Below are positions 5,029 through 5,543 of a stretch of DNA of 5,543 nucleotides, piece after piece. Both the position numbers and the translations under genes were made by a program. This DNA comes from Clostridium sp. CAG:448 (GTDB lineage: Bacteria; Bacillota; Clostridia; Oscillospirales; CAG-272), in the NCBI GenBank assembly GCA_000433415.1, contig FR890503.1, positions 24,934 to 30,476 on the forward strand. Direction: 5' to 3'. The notes under the pieces are model-generated. The model worked only from the letters and a program-made list of their open reading frames with translations, was not told the origin of the DNA and made no database searches. Position 1 is the stretch's first letter, and every line of letters begins with the position of its first letter.

Positions 5029-5543
5029 ATGTCTTTACCTGTTGCGATTCAGTTGTATTCCGTGCGGGATGATGCGGCGGCAGATTTTCGCGGATCGCTG
5101 GAAAAAATCAAGAAAATGGGGTATGACGGAGTGGAGTTTGCCGGTCTTTACGGAAATTCACCGGCACAAATCCGTTCCATGTGTAAGGAAATCGGTCTTG
5201 TCCCCATTTCCGCGCATGTTCCTTATTACGATATGGTGGCGGATCCGGAAGGAGTTCTGTCGCAGTATGCGGAAATCGGATGCCGCTTTGTGGCGATTCC
5301 GTATCTGACCCCGGAATGCAGACCCGGTACGGACGGCTTTGCCGGTGTTGTGGAAAACGCGCTGATGCTCGGCAAGGTTGCAAAAAAGTTGGGGATGCAG
5401 TTGCTTTACCATAACCATGATTTTGAATTTGACAAAATCGGGGATGAATACGCACTGGATGTCCTGTATCAGACCGTTCCCGCTGAATTTTTGCAGACGG
5501 AACTGGATGTCTGCTGGGTACGGGTCGGCGGTGAGGACCCCGC
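5029..5543 (+). CDS. Sugar phosphate isomerase/epimerase, TIM barrel, N-terminal part
   Basis: The first 171 codons of a gene that runs off the right edge. The product starts MSLPVAIQLYSVRD, where IQLYSVR is the first barrel strand typical of the xylose-isomerase-like / AP-endonuclease-2 superfamily (IolE, YcjR and relatives). Later strands are visible as YDGVEFAGLYG (32-42), VPISAHVPY (58-66, with H63), FVAIPYL (87-93), LLYHNHDFEF (125-134, with H128, H130, E133) and TELDVCWVRVGGEDP (157-171, with E158 and D160 as likely metal-site residues). These enzymes usually use a divalent metal to isomerise or epimerise sugars or keto-sugars in the cytoplasm. The exact substrate cannot be told from this fragment. 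It has no signal peptide and is divergent from dnaA. It is probably a catabolic gene unrelated to replication. Confidence 0.88.
   Translation, partial: MSLPVAIQLYSVRDDAAADFRGSLEKIKKMGYDGVEFAGLYGNSPAQIRSMCKEIGLVPISAHVPYYDMVADPEGVLSQYAEIGCRFVAIPYLTPECRPGTDGFAGVVENALMLGKVAKKLGMQLLYHNHDFEFDKIGDEYALDVLYQTVPAEFLQTELDVCWVRVGGEDP

Noticed and set aside
1..5543. CRISPR array, mobile element, tRNA or rRNA, phage or defence system
   Set aside because: No spaced direct repeats, transposase, integrase, RNA-gene signature or defence protein motif was seen; the window is a core origin region.

Overview
This is an ordinary, well-conserved bacterial chromosome origin region with the Firmicutes-type order dnaA, oriC, dnaN, recF, remB, gyrB, all on the minus strand. 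A divergent sugar-isomerase gene enters on the right. The gene order, the DUF370/RemB gene between recF and gyrB, purine-rich Shine-Dalgarno sites and sigma-A-like promoters point to a Gram-positive Firmicute. Class Clostridia, perhaps an Oscillospiraceae-like gut lineage, is my best guess. That placement is inferred from protein style and moderate GC content, not from any search.

Layout from left to right. Positions 1-208 hold the first 69 codons of gyrB (minus, cut by the window edge). Positions 234-491 are remB, starting at GTG and overlapping recF (466-1632) by 26 bases. dnaN occupies 1645-2793. The 560 bases between dnaN and dnaA (2794-3353) carry the origin. On the dnaN side are three stem-loop dyads (2806-2943), then an AT-rich stretch (about 3005-3055), then at least six DnaA boxes (3056-3333). 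All boxes have the same orientation, with local consensus TTTTCCACA on the minus strand. Two pairs of boxes have the same 11-base period. dnaA follows at 3354-4730, with a clear promoter (TTGAAA-17-TATAAT) and a GC-rich leader hairpin. The 298-base divergent spacer also holds a promoter (TTGAAA-17-TAGAAT) and a strong ribosome site for the plus-strand TIM-barrel sugar phosphate isomerase/epimerase gene at 5029-5543 (cut by the window edge).

How the genes work together: DnaA binds the boxes and melts the adjacent AT-rich DNA to start replication. DnaN is the sliding clamp of the replicase, RecF helps load RecA at gaps, and GyrB powers the gyrase that removes positive supercoils. RemB is a small DNA-binding regulator that travels with this cluster. 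The sugar isomerase is probably functionally unrelated.

I found no undescribed system. Points worth a second look are the shifted DnaA-box consensus and paired spacing, the run of hairpins in front of dnaN and dnaN's weak ribosome site, the lack of the usual S4-domain gene (yaaA) between dnaN and recF, and a sugar isomerase where rpmH commonly lies upstream of dnaA.
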